From Rickettsiales bacterium (GTDB lineage: Bacteria > Pseudomonadota > Alphaproteobacteria > Rickettsiales > UBA3002), in NCBI GenBank assembly GCA_028281385.1, contig JANQJY010000092.1, forward strand, positions 1-44,310: DNA of 44,310 nucleotides. Direction: 5' to 3'. The notes beneath the pieces were generated by a model. It ran no database searches. It had not been told where the DNA came from and saw only the letters and a list, made by a program, of their open reading frames with translations. Both the position numbers and the translations under genes were made by a program. Below, in pieces: positions 8,776 through 18,858 of the stretch (position 1 is its first letter; each line of letters starts with the position of its first letter).

Positions 8776-10429
8776 ATACCGGTGGCGCGATATCGGATTT
8801 TATCTTCCCGCCATTGGTTTATCCTTACCGGTCTTTACCATTATCGCCGGTGCTGTCTGGCCGCTTGATGACGTACAGTTGGCGCATTTTTTAAGCTTGC
8901 CGCTGGAGCGTTATCTTCTCAACAGCCTGATATTAATCATAGGAGTAGGGAGCATAACACTGTTGATTGGTGTGAGCACGGCATGGTGGGTGAGTGTTTA
9001 TGAATTTCCCGGCCGGGGCATTCTTGAATGGGCATTGCTGTTGCCACTGGCAGTGCCGGCGTATTTGCTGGCGATGGTGTATATTCAGTTGCTCAACGAA
9101 TCAGGACCGGTGCAACAATGGTGGCGCGAATGGCTGGATGTGTCCTATGGCGAGTATATGTTTCCCGACATCTATTCCATCGAAGCGGCGATTGTTTTAT
9201 TGTCGCTGGCCTTTTATCCTTACGTTTATCTTTTAGCGCGTGCGGCTTTTCTTTCGCAATCGCCGGAATATAAAGAGTTGGCCATGCTGGCGGGGCGCAA
9301 GCGGCAGCAGTATTTCCGGCGTATCGTGCTTCCCATGGCACGCCCGGCAATTGTCATTGGAGTAGCTCTGGTGATAATGGAAGTGCTGGCAGATTTTGGT
9401 ACGCTCTATCTGCTCGGTGTTGAGAGTTTTACCACTGCCATTTACCGCGCATGGTACGGGTTGGGTGAACCGATGATTGCAGCCAGATTATCCGCCGGAT
9501 TGCTGCTGATGGTTGCAGCGGTTCTGTGGCTGGAACGGTCTATGCGAAAGCATAAACGCTATAATTCGCCGGATGGCAACAGCGGGCGGCGGGCGGCAAA
9601 AATCAGATTACCTAAGATGACAGGAATACTGGTCACTGTCTTCTGTGCTATTCCACCTGTGCTCGGATGTGTTGTGCCCTGTCTGGTGATGATTGCACTG
9701 GTTCTGCCGGAGCCTGAACAATTATTGTCTGCACTTATTTTCCATGCGCTGTATTATTCCGTCTTAGTAGCCGGCAGTGTCATTCTGGTGGTGTGGGTTT
9801 GTGCGACGCTGTTTGCCTGTCGTCTACGGCCTCAGCCGGCGAAGCCAAGCGATGCATTATTGGTACGGCTGGCGACGCTGGGCTATGCCATTCCGGGATC
9901 CGTCATTGCGGTAGGGGTATTTGTACCGCTGCTGTTTCTGGATAAATCGCTTGCATCACTGATGGAGCAGGTGACGGGAGAACGAGGGGAGTTGTTACTG
10001 ACCGGCAGTATTGCCGCGATGGTGATTGCTTGTACGATCCGGTTTCTGACGATTGGTTTCGGTGCACTGGAAACGGCGTTTGGCGGTATTTCGCACAGGC
10101 TGGATGATAGTGCGCGGTTGCTTGGAGCAGGAGGAATGAATATGTTGTCGCGGATTCATCTGCCGCTGTTACGGTCGGAGTATGCTTTTATCGCCTTTAT
10201 TATTTTCAGCGAAGTACTCAAGGAACTGCCAGCCAGTTATCTGTTGCGGCCGTTCAATGTCGATACACTGGCGATCCGTACTTTTGAACTGGCGCAGGAT
10301 AATCACTACGCTGCAGCATCGGGCACGGCTTTATGGATGGTGGCTGTCAGCCTGCTGGCGGTGATGGTGTTGGCTACTCTTACAGTGTCTGGCGGTAAGC
10401 GGTGGCGAATCATGCAGGCGGTTTCGTGA
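8738..10429 (+). CDS. fbpB: Fe(3+) ABC transporter permease (true start may be 8759)
   Basis: Two-domain ABC permease with EYKELAMLAGRKRQQYFRRIVLPMARPAI and DDSARLLGAGGMNMLSRIHLPLLR (EAA loops). Confidence 0.88.
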   Translation: MRCVSLMMSAGNRYRWRDIGFYLPAIGLSLPVFTIIAGAVWPLDDVQLAHFLSLPLERYLLNSLILIIGVGSITLLIGVSTAWWVSVYEFPGRGILEWALLLPLAVPAYLLAMVYIQLLNESGPVQQWWREWLDVSYGEYMFPDIYSIEAAIVLLSLAFYPYVYLLARAAFLSQSPEYKELAMLAGRKRQQYFRRIVLPMARPAIVIGVALVIMEVLADFGTLYLLGVESFTTAIYRAWYGLGEPMIAARLSAGLLLMVAAVLWLERSMRKHKRYNSPDGNSGRRAAKIRLPKMTGILVTVFCAIPPVLGCVVPCLVMIALVLPEPEQLLSALIFHALYYSVLVAGSVILVVWVCATLFACRLRPQPAKPSDALLVRLATLGYAIPGSVIAVGVFVPLLFLDKSLASLMEQVTGERGELLLTGSIAAMVIACTIRFLTIGFGALETAFGGISHRLDDSARLLGAGGMNMLSRIHLPLLRSEYAFIAFIIFSEVLKELPASYLLRPFNVDTLAIRTFELAQDNHYAAASGTALWMVAVSLLAVMVLATLTVSGGKRWRIMQAVS

Positions 10430-11424
10430 TGGCTTCATTATTAATAGACTCTCTATCTCATCATTTTGGACAGCGGCAGATATTATCCAGTCTGTCGATG
10501 ACGCTCGATACATCGGTCACATGCTGTGCGATTCTTGGACCGTCTGGCTGCGGCAAGACAACACTGTTGCGGCTGATTGCCGGGCTGGAAGCGGTACAGG
10601 AAGGGAAGATCGTGCTGACCGGTGATGATATCACCCATGTGGAACCACCGGCACGGCGTGTCGGCATGGTGTTTCAACAGCCAGCATTGTTTCCGCATAT
10701 GACGGCCTTTCAGAATATTGCCTTTGGGGTAACGGATGTAGCAAAGGGGAAAGAGAAAAAAGTCACCGGTCTTCTGGAACTCATCGGACTTGCCGACAAA
10801 GCGGATCATTATCCGCATCAGCTTTCCGGCGGCGAACAGCATCGTATTTCGCTGGCTCGGTCGATCGCATCGGATATCCGTTTGCTGTTACTGGACGAGG
10901 CCTTTTCACATCTGGACGTATCAATGCGTGCGCATCTACGCGACGAAACACTGACATGGTTACGTGAATTACATATTCCCGCTGTTATGGTCACGCATGA
11001 CCCGCAGGAAGCGTTAGCAGTTGCCGATTATCTGGTGGTGATGGATGATCAGGGGCGTATCAGGCAGCAGGGAACGCCAAAGGAAGTGTATGACTGTCCA
11101 GCCGACAGCTATGTTATACGCAGTTTTGGCGAAGTGAATCTGCTGGATGCGGATCGTCATTCATCGCTTATTGAAGCGCTGGTAGGCAAGAAAGCCGAGC
11201 TGGGTGTATATGCTGTCCGTGCGCAGGATATCACGCTTAGTAAGACCGGAGTCAAAGCGCAGATTCGCGATGTCCATTTTATGGGATCCTATTGTAGAAT
11301 TGTCGCCGTGGTGGAGAAGAGAGAAGAATTGTTACTGCATGTATCTGCCGCATGTGCTGTTGAAGCGGACGATACAGTGTATCTTGCGGTAGATGCAAAG
11401 AAGGTGATTAAACTGGATAGTTAG
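10429..11424 (+). CDS. fbpC: Fe(3+) ABC transporter ATP-binding protein
   Basis: Walker A GPSGCGKTT, LSGGEQHRISLARSIA signature, LLLDEAFSHLD Walker B; starts at the permease stop. Confidence 0.9.
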   Translation: MASLLIDSLSHHFGQRQILSSLSMTLDTSVTCCAILGPSGCGKTTLLRLIAGLEAVQEGKIVLTGDDITHVEPPARRVGMVFQQPALFPHMTAFQNIAFGVTDVAKGKEKKVTGLLELIGLADKADHYPHQLSGGEQHRISLARSIASDIRLLLLDEAFSHLDVSMRAHLRDETLTWLRELHIPAVMVTHDPQEALAVADYLVVMDDQGRIRQQGTPKEVYDCPADSYVIRSFGEVNLLDADRHSSLIEALVGKKAELGVYAVRAQDITLSKTGVKAQIRDVHFMGSYCRIVAVVEKREELLLHVSAACAVEADDTVYLAVDAKKVIKLDS

Positions 11425-13427
11425 GCGACCTGTTGTTGTTTCGCTTTGTGTGACGTGATGTTCTGTATAAAGCGCAGGAAGGAAATGGCGCTGTGGTGGA
11501 TCGAATAATCCAGCCCGCATTCAATGCCATTTTCTTGTAAACGTTGACGCAGGTTCATATCGTTAATGAGTCGGGAGGCGGCTGCAATGCATACCTCTTT
11601 ATCTTGCGTATCAATCATCAGCGCATTTTCTTCGTGTTTAGCGAATTCACCGGCACCACCCTCTTGGGGTAAGATGACTGCAGCACCGCAGGCCATCGCT
11701 TCCAGCGCGGTACGGCCAAATGCCTGATAGGTGGAAAGGTCCATAAAGATATCGGACGAGTGCAGCAGTGACGCCACTTCCATTCGTCCTAATATGCCGT
11801 AATCGCTATGCGGAAATTCCACCGGCAAATCATACTTTTCCAATTCGTCTTTCGTGCAGCCGAAAATACATAATCGAACTTTGTCGCCATACTGTGTATG
11901 CAATGCCTGCATGACCTCCAATGTCATTTTCGGTCCGCGCCAGGCCGTGCTGGGACGGATCATCGCGCTAATGGTCACAGGACCGGAACGTTCACGCAGC
12001 AGATCCGGATAGAAAATCGACTGGTCGAAACTGCCTTTGACTTTATGGACCTCTATCTTGTGTTTTTCCTTAATCACATCGCACACCCATGCGCTGAGTG
12101 CAACGAGATGGTTGCCTGGAATTAAGGTATAACTTTTCAGCGCCTGTTTTTTGAAATGCGGATACTCATCCCAGAAGAAGGGCTCGTAATCCTGTACATA
12201 ATAGGCGGGAATTAAATGAGGTTGTGCCTTGATCAGTTTTTTCAGCAGTTCGACGGAATGAAAAATCGTAGCGATGGCGATGTCATAGTCTCTGGCATAT
12301 TCGATGAGTTCTTCATCCTTATCGTAATAAAAGAACAGATCGTGATCAGTAAAAAAGAACTGTTCATATTCTTTTTTCGAGATCATCTTCGCAGCGATTT
12401 TGACGGGTACACCGAGCATGTGCAATCCGCGAGCGGTTTCGATCACCACCTGCGTGCCACCGGCTTTGGCGTAACATTCAGGCAGCAGGAACAGCGGTTT
12501 ATATTGATGGTTTGCTTTTTGACATGGCGGGAGTGAAGTGGATGTGACGATGGGTGATTGTTGTGTGTTCAATGCGTGCTGAATACGTTCACGCATTGTT
12601 TGCAATCCTCCATGATGACGCAGTGCATGATCAATCGCGTCGAGTTTTGTTTTGCCATGTTTGGAGCGAATAGCAAAATGTGCGTCATGTGTCAGCGCTT
12701 TGCGTTTGGCATTACCAAAACTTTTTGACGTGGCATGATAGACATAGGCATCATCGGCAATGGCGATGTCGAACCCGGCATCGGCGGCACGAATGCAATA
12801 ATCATTCTCTTCACCATAGCCCTGCGGAAAGGTGTCATCATCAAAATAGCCGATCTTACGGATGACTTCACGTTTGATGGTAAAACAAAATCCGTTTGCG
12901 ACCGGTACGCGCGGATAGGCATGTGCCGAGGCAGCGGTAATGATGCGTGCATAGTCGGCAACGCTCATGTCTCCCGGAATGACATTTTGCTTCCACCGTC
13001 CTTTTTCATCAAACACATGCGGAACAGATTGATAGGTAGCAGCGTTAGATAGCGGTCCGATCATACCGATTTTGGCATCACTTTCGCCGCAGGCAATGAT
13101 GGCATCGTTCCATCCGGGAGAAACAATCGCATCACTGTTTAACAGAATGACATAATTGGCATCGCTTGCTCGCAACGCCGCATTCGCCGCTTTGGTATAG
13201 CCCTGTGCCGTAGAGTGAGTGATCAGACGAACATGCGCATAGTCATGGGTGAACTGCGCGAGCATGTCGGATGTCGTGATATCGGATCCGTCATTTACCA
13301 GAATCAGTTCGTAATGACCGCTGGTATGACGCAGTACCGATTTGATACAGATACGCGCATAGTCGCATGCATTGTGAACGCACACGGCAACACATAATGA
13401 AGGTGTATCCGAAACAATATTAACCAC
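11421..13427 (-). CDS. Bifunctional glycosyltransferase: N-terminal GT2 plus C-terminal GT4-like
   Basis: GT2: VAVCVHNACDYARICIKSVLRHTSGHYELILVNDGSD; GT4-like: SDIFMDLSTYQAFGRTALEAMACGAAVILPQEGGAGEF. Confidence 0.85.
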   Translation of the reverse strand: MVNIVSDTPSLCVAVCVHNACDYARICIKSVLRHTSGHYELILVNDGSDITTSDMLAQFTHDYAHVRLITHSTAQGYTKAANAALRASDANYVILLNSDAIVSPGWNDAIIACGESDAKIGMIGPLSNAATYQSVPHVFDEKGRWKQNVIPGDMSVADYARIITAASAHAYPRVPVANGFCFTIKREVIRKIGYFDDDTFPQGYGEENDYCIRAADAGFDIAIADDAYVYHATSKSFGNAKRKALTHDAHFAIRSKHGKTKLDAIDHALRHHGGLQTMRERIQHALNTQQSPIVTSTSLPPCQKANHQYKPLFLLPECYAKAGGTQVVIETARGLHMLGVPVKIAAKMISKKEYEQFFFTDHDLFFYYDKDEELIEYARDYDIAIATIFHSVELLKKLIKAQPHLIPAYYVQDYEPFFWDEYPHFKKQALKSYTLIPGNHLVALSAWVCDVIKEKHKIEVHKVKGSFDQSIFYPDLLRERSGPVTISAMIRPSTAWRGPKMTLEVMQALHTQYGDKVRLCIFGCTKDELEKYDLPVEFPHSDYGILGRMEVASLLHSSDIFMDLSTYQAFGRTALEAMACGAAVILPQEGGAGEFAKHEENALMIDTQDKEVCIAAASRLINDMNLRQRLQENGIECGLDYSIHHSAISFLRFIQNITSHKAKQQQVA

Positions 13428-13854
13428 GGGCTTTTTTCCAGTGATGATACAGGGCGAATGTATCGTTGATTTTTTTGAAACCGGATTGTTGTGTCGGACG
13501 GCCTAATAATTGTTTAGCAAAACGCAACGCGCCGAAACCGAATTTCCATGCCTTGCTGTATTCGATTGTATGCATCTGTTTTTCTGTGTCGTTCATGAAT
13601 TGCATGAGGCGCTGAATGTCTTCGTGATAACGGTCGACATCTTCACTCAAAATATCATTATCATGTAAAACGCCATGTAAAATATCGGCCAGTTTTTGTT
13701 CGTCGAAATCTCCGTTTTTATCCCGTTCAATACCCAGCAATGAAAGAATAGATGTCAGTGATTTGTCACCCAGTTGCGTGACTTTTGGACGTCGCAGAGT
13801 CGTCACTTTTTTGTTCATCAGAATCGTCATAAAATGATCACTAACACATCGCAT
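13420..13854 (-). CDS. Hypothetical protein, overlaps the glycosyltransferase gene
   Basis: ORF overlapping the next gene by 8 nt; coiled-coil-like middle region. Confidence 0.65.
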   Translation of the reverse strand: MRCVSDHFMTILMNKKVTTLRRPKVTQLGDKSLTSILSLLGIERDKNGDFDEQKLADILHGVLHDNDILSEDVDRYHEDIQRLMQFMNDTEKQMHTIEYSKAWKFGFGALRFAKQLLGRPTQQSGFKKINDTFALYHHWKKARG

Positions 13855-13930
13855 GTGAAAGGCCAGAAATAATTAACAATCCGTAAAAATGTTGCGTTGC
13901 AAAAAAGTGTATTTAAACGTTGGGCATTGC

Positions 13931-13959
13931 TTGACATATAGGAACTCTTTGCCTATATT
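13931..13959 (+). promoter_or_regulatory. Strong sigma70-type promoter for the phasin gene
   Basis: TTGACA-17 nt-TATATT. Confidence 0.7.
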
Positions 13960-14009
13960 GCGCTGCATTGCAATATACCAATGACAATTGTTTTGAGGAG
14001 ATTAGTATC

Positions 14010-14708
14010 ATGGCACGTGCAACAAAAAGAGCGGTGAAAAAAACATCGGCTCGCAGTAAACCAAAGGCAGCAAGAACCACAAGCGCTAAAAAAGTGAAGC
14101 GCGCCACCACACGACGCAGCAGTGTGAGTGCGGCTGCTCGTAAAACCGCAACGGCGAGAACGAGTTCTGCTACGTCTGCTAATAAGGCAACGGCGAATGC
14201 AGCGAATGTAATGGAAAATGCAATGAGCTTCGGCGCCAACAGTCTGCGCGATATGTTGTCTGTCAATACGGATGGACAATTGCAGGATAACATTCTGTCT
14301 GCAGGTCAGAAGGGTGTGGAGCAAATGGCAAAGTCTGCCGATGCTGCGACACGTTCGCTCAATAGCATGATGGAAATCAGCAAGGAAAACATGGAAGCCT
14401 GTGTGGAATGCAGCAATATTGCAGCGACGGCCTCCAAGCATATGGGTGCTGAGTGGGTGAATTACGCTAACAAATCTTTTTCACAGAATATCGAATTGTC
14501 GAAGGAGTTTTTGTCTTGCCGTACACTGAACGACATGTTCGATCTGCAAAGCAAATTCATGAAAGCAAATCTCGATAATTTCTTCAGTGAGTCTGTGAAA
14601 ATGTCTGAGATGGCATTCGAAGCAGCGACCACAGCATCGGAGCCGTTGAATGAGACCTTGTCTCAAACTACGGATAAATGGACGAAGACGCTTTCTGAAG
14701 CTGCTTAG
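14010..14708 (+). CDS. Phasin-family protein with histone-like N-terminal tail
   Basis: MARATKRAVKKTSARSKPKAARTTSAKKVKRATTRRSS tail followed by a phasin-type helical region; RBS GAGGAG at 13995. Confidence 0.8.
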   Translation: MARATKRAVKKTSARSKPKAARTTSAKKVKRATTRRSSVSAAARKTATARTSSATSANKATANAANVMENAMSFGANSLRDMLSVNTDGQLQDNILSAGQKGVEQMAKSADAATRSLNSMMEISKENMEACVECSNIAATASKHMGAEWVNYANKSFSQNIELSKEFLSCRTLNDMFDLQSKFMKANLDNFFSESVKMSEMAFEAATTASEPLNETLSQTTDKWTKTLSEAA

Positions 14709-14730
14709 TTTTTTACATTAGTTTAATTCG

Positions 14731-14764
14731 AAAAGCCGTGGTGTATTCATCACGGCTTTTTTAT
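14731..14764 (+). terminator. Rho-independent terminator after the phasin gene
   Basis: AAAAGCCGTG-GTGTATTCAT-CACGGCTTTTTTA. Confidence 0.85.
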
Positions 14765-14835
14765 TGTGTGGCATTACATTCAGTTTGAGCCGGTGAGGCA
14801 ATAGTTCAGATGACAGTGATGACAGTAAGAATTGC

Positions 14836-16089
14836 TTAAGCAATCTTAACGGATGATATGTGTGCAGGCTGAACACGTTCAATGTTCAACTCATCAAATA
14901 CATGCACAAGTGCGTTGGTCAGATCATCCATCATTTGATGCGTATGCAGCGGAGTGGGAGTGAAGCGTAATCGCTCGGTTCCTTTCGGCACCGTTGGGTA
15001 ATTGATCGGCTGTACATACATATCATATTCTTCCAGCAATTTGTCCGATGCGGCTTTACACAACACCGGATCTTTGACCAGCACAGGCACGATGTGGGTG
15101 GGAGCATCAATAATAGGAATGCCTGCAGTCATGAGCGACTGTTTTAAATAATTGGCATTGGCCTGATGCTGCTTGCGTTCTTCGTTGCTCTGCATCAAAT
15201 AGCGGATGCTGGCATTCGCTCCGGCCGCCAACGCTGGCGGCAGCGAAGTGGTAAAAATAAAGCCGGGGGCATAGCTGCGCACCGTATCCACGACTTTCTT
15301 AGACGCGGTAATATAGCCGCCCATCACACCATAGGCTTTGGCCAGCGTACCCTGAATAATGTCAATGCGGTCCATCAGCCCGTCACGCTCGGCAATGCCG
15401 GCACCGTGCTCGCCATACATGCCGACGGCATGCACCTCATCGAGATAGGTCAGGGCATTGTAGCGTTCGGCCAGGTCGCAGATTTCTTTGATTGGGCCGA
15501 TATCACCATCCATCGAATAGACCGATTCAAAGGCGATGATTTTGGGGCATCCTTTGGGTGCGGCATCGAGCAAGGAGTGCAGGTGCTCAACATCATTATG
15601 CCGGAAGATTTTTTTCTCCGCCGAACTATGGCGAATACCGTTGATCATCGAAGAGTGATTGAGCGAATCGGAGAAAATGACACAGTCTTTAAGCAGTGAT
15701 CCGATAGTGCTCAGCGTGGCGTCATTGGCGATATAGCCGGATGTAAAGACCAGCGCGGCTTCTTTTTGATGCAACTCTGCCAGGGTAGATTCAAGCTCGG
15801 TAATCTTGCGGTGTGTACCGGAAATATTGCGTGTGCCGCCGGACCCGGCGCCCATCTCCTGCAGCGCCTGTGTCATGGCATCGATGACCACCGGATGTTG
15901 TCCCATGCCGAGATAATCATTGGCGCACCAGACAATCACATCCGAGCCGGTACGGTTACTATGCGCAAAAGGAAACCCGCCGACCTTGCGTTTCAGATCG
16001 TTGAAAATACGGTAGCGGCCCTCTTCCTTCAACCGGTCCAGTGCCTGCACAAACTGCGCATCGTAATCAAAAACAGCCATGTCTCTCAC
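14836..16089 (-). CDS. hemA: 5-aminolevulinate synthase
   Basis: [74 protein letters not shown]. Confidence 0.97.
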   Translation of the reverse strand: MRDMAVFDYDAQFVQALDRLKEEGRYRIFNDLKRKVGGFPFAHSNRTGSDVIVWCANDYLGMGQHPVVIDAMTQALQEMGAGSGGTRNISGTHRKITELESTLAELHQKEAALVFTSGYIANDATLSTIGSLLKDCVIFSDSLNHSSMINGIRHSSAEKKIFRHNDVEHLHSLLDAAPKGCPKIIAFESVYSMDGDIGPIKEICDLAERYNALTYLDEVHAVGMYGEHGAGIAERDGLMDRIDIIQGTLAKAYGVMGGYITASKKVVDTVRSYAPGFIFTTSLPPALAAGANASIRYLMQSNEERKQHQANANYLKQSLMTAGIPIIDAPTHIVPVLVKDPVLCKAASDKLLEEYDMYVQPINYPTVPKGTERLRFTPTPLHTHQMMDDLTNALVHVFDELNIERVQPAHISSVKIA

Positions 16090-16173
16090 ATTTTTTATAT
16101 TGTATAGCTCACTATGCCTCTATGAGGATTTGATTTCAATCAATTCTCCCCATTTTTTGGGAAAATCTTTATT

Positions 16174-17229
16174 TCAGGTGGCGGCAAGGTGTTTGTGGGG
16201 TGTTATGGCAGTGCTGTAGCGATGGATAAGGACCACTATAATACTCAGGAATAACAATGCACCAAATTGATGCAGAGAAGCCAGAATGATGGGTACTTCA
16301 TATACCAGGGTGAAAATACCCAGCAGAAACTGCAGATGCAGGGTGATCAGCAATGCCAGAATCCAGCCTTTTGTCGGGGTATCGGCCTGTTTCCATAGCA
16401 TCCATGTCACCAGTAACGTAATGATATATAATAATTTAGCGGTTATTCGGTGTTGAAACTGCACCATCGGCACATATTCGACCAGATTACGATGCCACGG
16501 CTCTAGCAGCATCAGGCCGGAAGGAACCCACTCACCGTCCATCAACGGGTAGGTATTATAGACCATGCCGGCATCCAGCCCGGCGACAAAGGCACCGAAG
16601 GTAATTTGAATGAGAGTGATGAGCAACAAGCCGGCGCAGGCCCAGACTGTATGGGATGAGACGGGCCGGGTCATTTTGAGTTCTTTGATTTGGCACAGCG
16701 TCCAGCATAACAGCGCGAATACGGCGAATGCCAGATTGAGATGCACGGCGAGTTTGACCGGATGTACCCTCGGATCATCCACCAGCCCGCTGGCTACCAT
16801 GATCCAGCCGATCACGCCCTGTGCGCCCACCAGGGCAGAGATAAAACACATGCGCCAGAGCAGTGGCCGATTAATGGTTTTGGTGACGGCAAAGAGAAGA
16901 AGCGGAACGACAAAGACCAGCCCGGTGATGCGCCCGAGCAGGCGGTGCAAATATTCCAGCCAGTAGATCTGTTGGAATTCTTCGATGCTCATGCCCTTGT
17001 TGATTTGCTGATATTCCGGGCTGGTGCGGTATTGATTGAGCTCAGCCTCCCAGGCCTGTTCAGACAAGGGGGGCAGGATACCGGTGAGGAGTTTCCATTC
17101 GACAATCGACAGCCCCGATTCGGTCAGCCGTGTGATGCCGCCGACGAATACCATCAGCAGTACCATACCCATACAACCATACAGCCACCATACAACAGCG
17201 TGGGAACGAAGCGACTTGCTCGAAATCAT
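16174..17229 (-). CDS. ctaA: Heme A synthase (ORF track start 17304 runs into a repeat; true start is near 17229)
   Basis: GGITRLTESGLSIVEWKLLTGILPPLSEQAWEAEL, FWLEYLHRLLGR-like IYWLEYLHRLLGRITGLVF, FQHRITAKLLY. Confidence 0.93.
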   Translation of the reverse strand: MISSKSLRSHAVVWWLYGCMGMVLLMVFVGGITRLTESGLSIVEWKLLTGILPPLSEQAWEAELNQYRTSPEYQQINKGMSIEEFQQIYWLEYLHRLLGRITGLVFVVPLLLFAVTKTINRPLLWRMCFISALVGAQGVIGWIMVASGLVDDPRVHPVKLAVHLNLAFAVFALLCWTLCQIKELKMTRPVSSHTVWACAGLLLITLIQITFGAFVAGLDAGMVYNTYPLMDGEWVPSGLMLLEPWHRNLVEYVPMVQFQHRITAKLLYIITLLVTWMLWKQADTPTKGWILALLITLHLQFLLGIFTLVYEVPIILASLHQFGALLFLSIIVVLIHRYSTAITPHKHLAAT

Positions 17230-17278
17230 GCTCTGTATATGGAACGGTTTTGAAGAGGATGCAACTGTTCCTGATAAA

Positions 17279-17367
17279 GTCATCCCCGCGCCTTGTCTCG
17301 CCAAAGCGACCCGCTGCGCTAGCGCGGCGAGTCACGCCATCTGACGATGGCCTGTCCGGAATGACGG
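17279..17367. repeat. REP-like palindromic element (GTCATCCCCGCG...TCCGGAATGACGG)
   Basis: Imperfect terminal inverted repeat GTCATCCCCG/CCGGAATGAC; internal hairpin GCCATC-TGAC-GATGGC. Confidence 0.65.
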
Positions 17368-17420
17368 TGAAGTATAAAAAGACTATTGTGCTTCCCGGAC
17401 AGACCCAGTATGTGAGCGGC

Positions 17421-18782
17421 ATGGAAACGCATGACGCTCCCATCGTAAAGGATGATTTGAAGCAAGCCGTCTGGGTGAAACGCTGGTTGTGGCTGGCGGT
17501 GTGGTCGCTGGCGCTGGCGGGGCTGTTCTCCGTCGTACTAGTTATTGCACGTACACCGGGACTGTCGCAACTGCCTTATTTCAAGGAACTGTTCGGTGTG
17601 TCGCTGGTGATCCATGTCGATCTGTCGGTGCTGGTGTGGTTTTTGTCGCTGGCGGCGACCTTATGGGCGTGGCTCAGGCATAAGGTCGGCCATAGCGCCT
17701 GGCCCTATACTGAACAGGCTGCCTGGGGCACAAGCCTGGCCGGGATGCTGCTGATGGCGGCCGCGGTCTTCCATCCGGACTGGGAGGTGATTAAAAGCAA
17801 TTATGTACCGGTGATTGTCAATCCGCTGTTTTTCTTAGGATTGGGGCTGTTTACTTCCGGTATCATCATCAGTCTGTGGGAGAGTGTACGCGCTTTCTCT
17901 CTCATTCGTCATATTAAAGAAACACACGACAAAACCATCGCCTACGGCGTGGGGATGAGCCTGTGTATCACCATGATTGCGCTGGCGGCGTTTCTGGCGT
18001 CGCATGAGATGATGCCGGAGGAGATGAGTGGCATTTCCTTTTATGAGCATCTGTTCTGGGCAGGTGGGCATGTGTTGCAGTTCACCTATACGCAGGTAAT
18101 GTTGATTGCCTGGCTGGTGCTGGCGGCGATGCTGGGATGCGCGTTGCCGCATGCGGGCGTGCAATTGGCGATACTTTCCATCGGGCCGGTAGTTGTGTTG
18201 AGTTCCTTCCTGCCGTATCTGCTCTATGAGGTGACCGATCATGAGCACCAGCAGTTTTTTACCTGGCAGATGAACATCGCGGGTGGTGTGGCTGGCGGCC
18301 TGTTGGGGCTTTACTTTTTGCCGCAGCTGGAACGCCTTTTCTCCATTAAAAAAGAACAGCGGGCATTGCGTGGCGCGTTGCTAATGTCCTTTCTTCTGTT
18401 TATCGTCGGCGGTGCGTTCAGCGTGGCGATTGACGGGCCGAATGTCCGCATTCCGGCGCATTATCACGGCTCGATCGTGGCGGTAACACTGGCGCTGCTG
18501 GGGCTGGCCTATGCTCTGTTACCGGCGCTTGGTGCACCGGCCGTGGCGAACTGGCGCATGGCGCGCATTCAGCCCTATTGCTACGGCATTGGCCAGTTGC
18601 TGCATATTTCCGGTCTGGCGATTTCCGGTGGCTATGGGGTAATGCGCAAGACGCCGGGTGAGGTCGATGAAGCGGCGCGTGTGGCGATGGGCGTGATGGG
18701 ACTGGGTGGCCTGCTGGCGATCATTGGTGGCTTGCTGTTTGTGGTGGTTATGGTAAAAGCACTGGCAATAAAAAATGAATAA
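17421..18782 (+). CDS. Heme-copper oxidase subunit I-like membrane protein
   Basis: Multi-TM; conserved histidines in VIHVDLSVLVWF, FWAGGHVLQF, DHEHQQFFTW, PAHYHGSIVAVTLALLG; divergent from ctaA. Confidence 0.75.
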   Translation: METHDAPIVKDDLKQAVWVKRWLWLAVWSLALAGLFSVVLVIARTPGLSQLPYFKELFGVSLVIHVDLSVLVWFLSLAATLWAWLRHKVGHSAWPYTEQAAWGTSLAGMLLMAAAVFHPDWEVIKSNYVPVIVNPLFFLGLGLFTSGIIISLWESVRAFSLIRHIKETHDKTIAYGVGMSLCITMIALAAFLASHEMMPEEMSGISFYEHLFWAGGHVLQFTYTQVMLIAWLVLAAMLGCALPHAGVQLAILSIGPVVVLSSFLPYLLYEVTDHEHQQFFTWQMNIAGGVAGGLLGLYFLPQLERLFSIKKEQRALRGALLMSFLLFIVGGAFSVAIDGPNVRIPAHYHGSIVAVTLALLGLAYALLPALGAPAVANWRMARIQPYCYGIGQLLHISGLAISGGYGVMRKTPGEVDEAARVAMGVMGLGGLLAIIGGLLFVVVMVKALAIKNE

Positions 18783-18858
18783 TGCAGGATTTCCGCAGTT
18801 GATCCGTATCAGAAACTGTGGAATAGTCTGCGCAATTTTGAACAAAGGAGATAAACTG

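Noticed and set aside
14810-14826. Possible Pho box (ATGACAGTGATGACAGTAAG)
   Set aside because: TGACA half-sites are 9 nt apart, not 11, and it lies at the 3' end of hemA.
17250-17420. N-terminal extension of the oxidase-like ORF, and the ctaA extension to 17304
   Set aside because: Both are translated repeat sequence rather than conserved protein.
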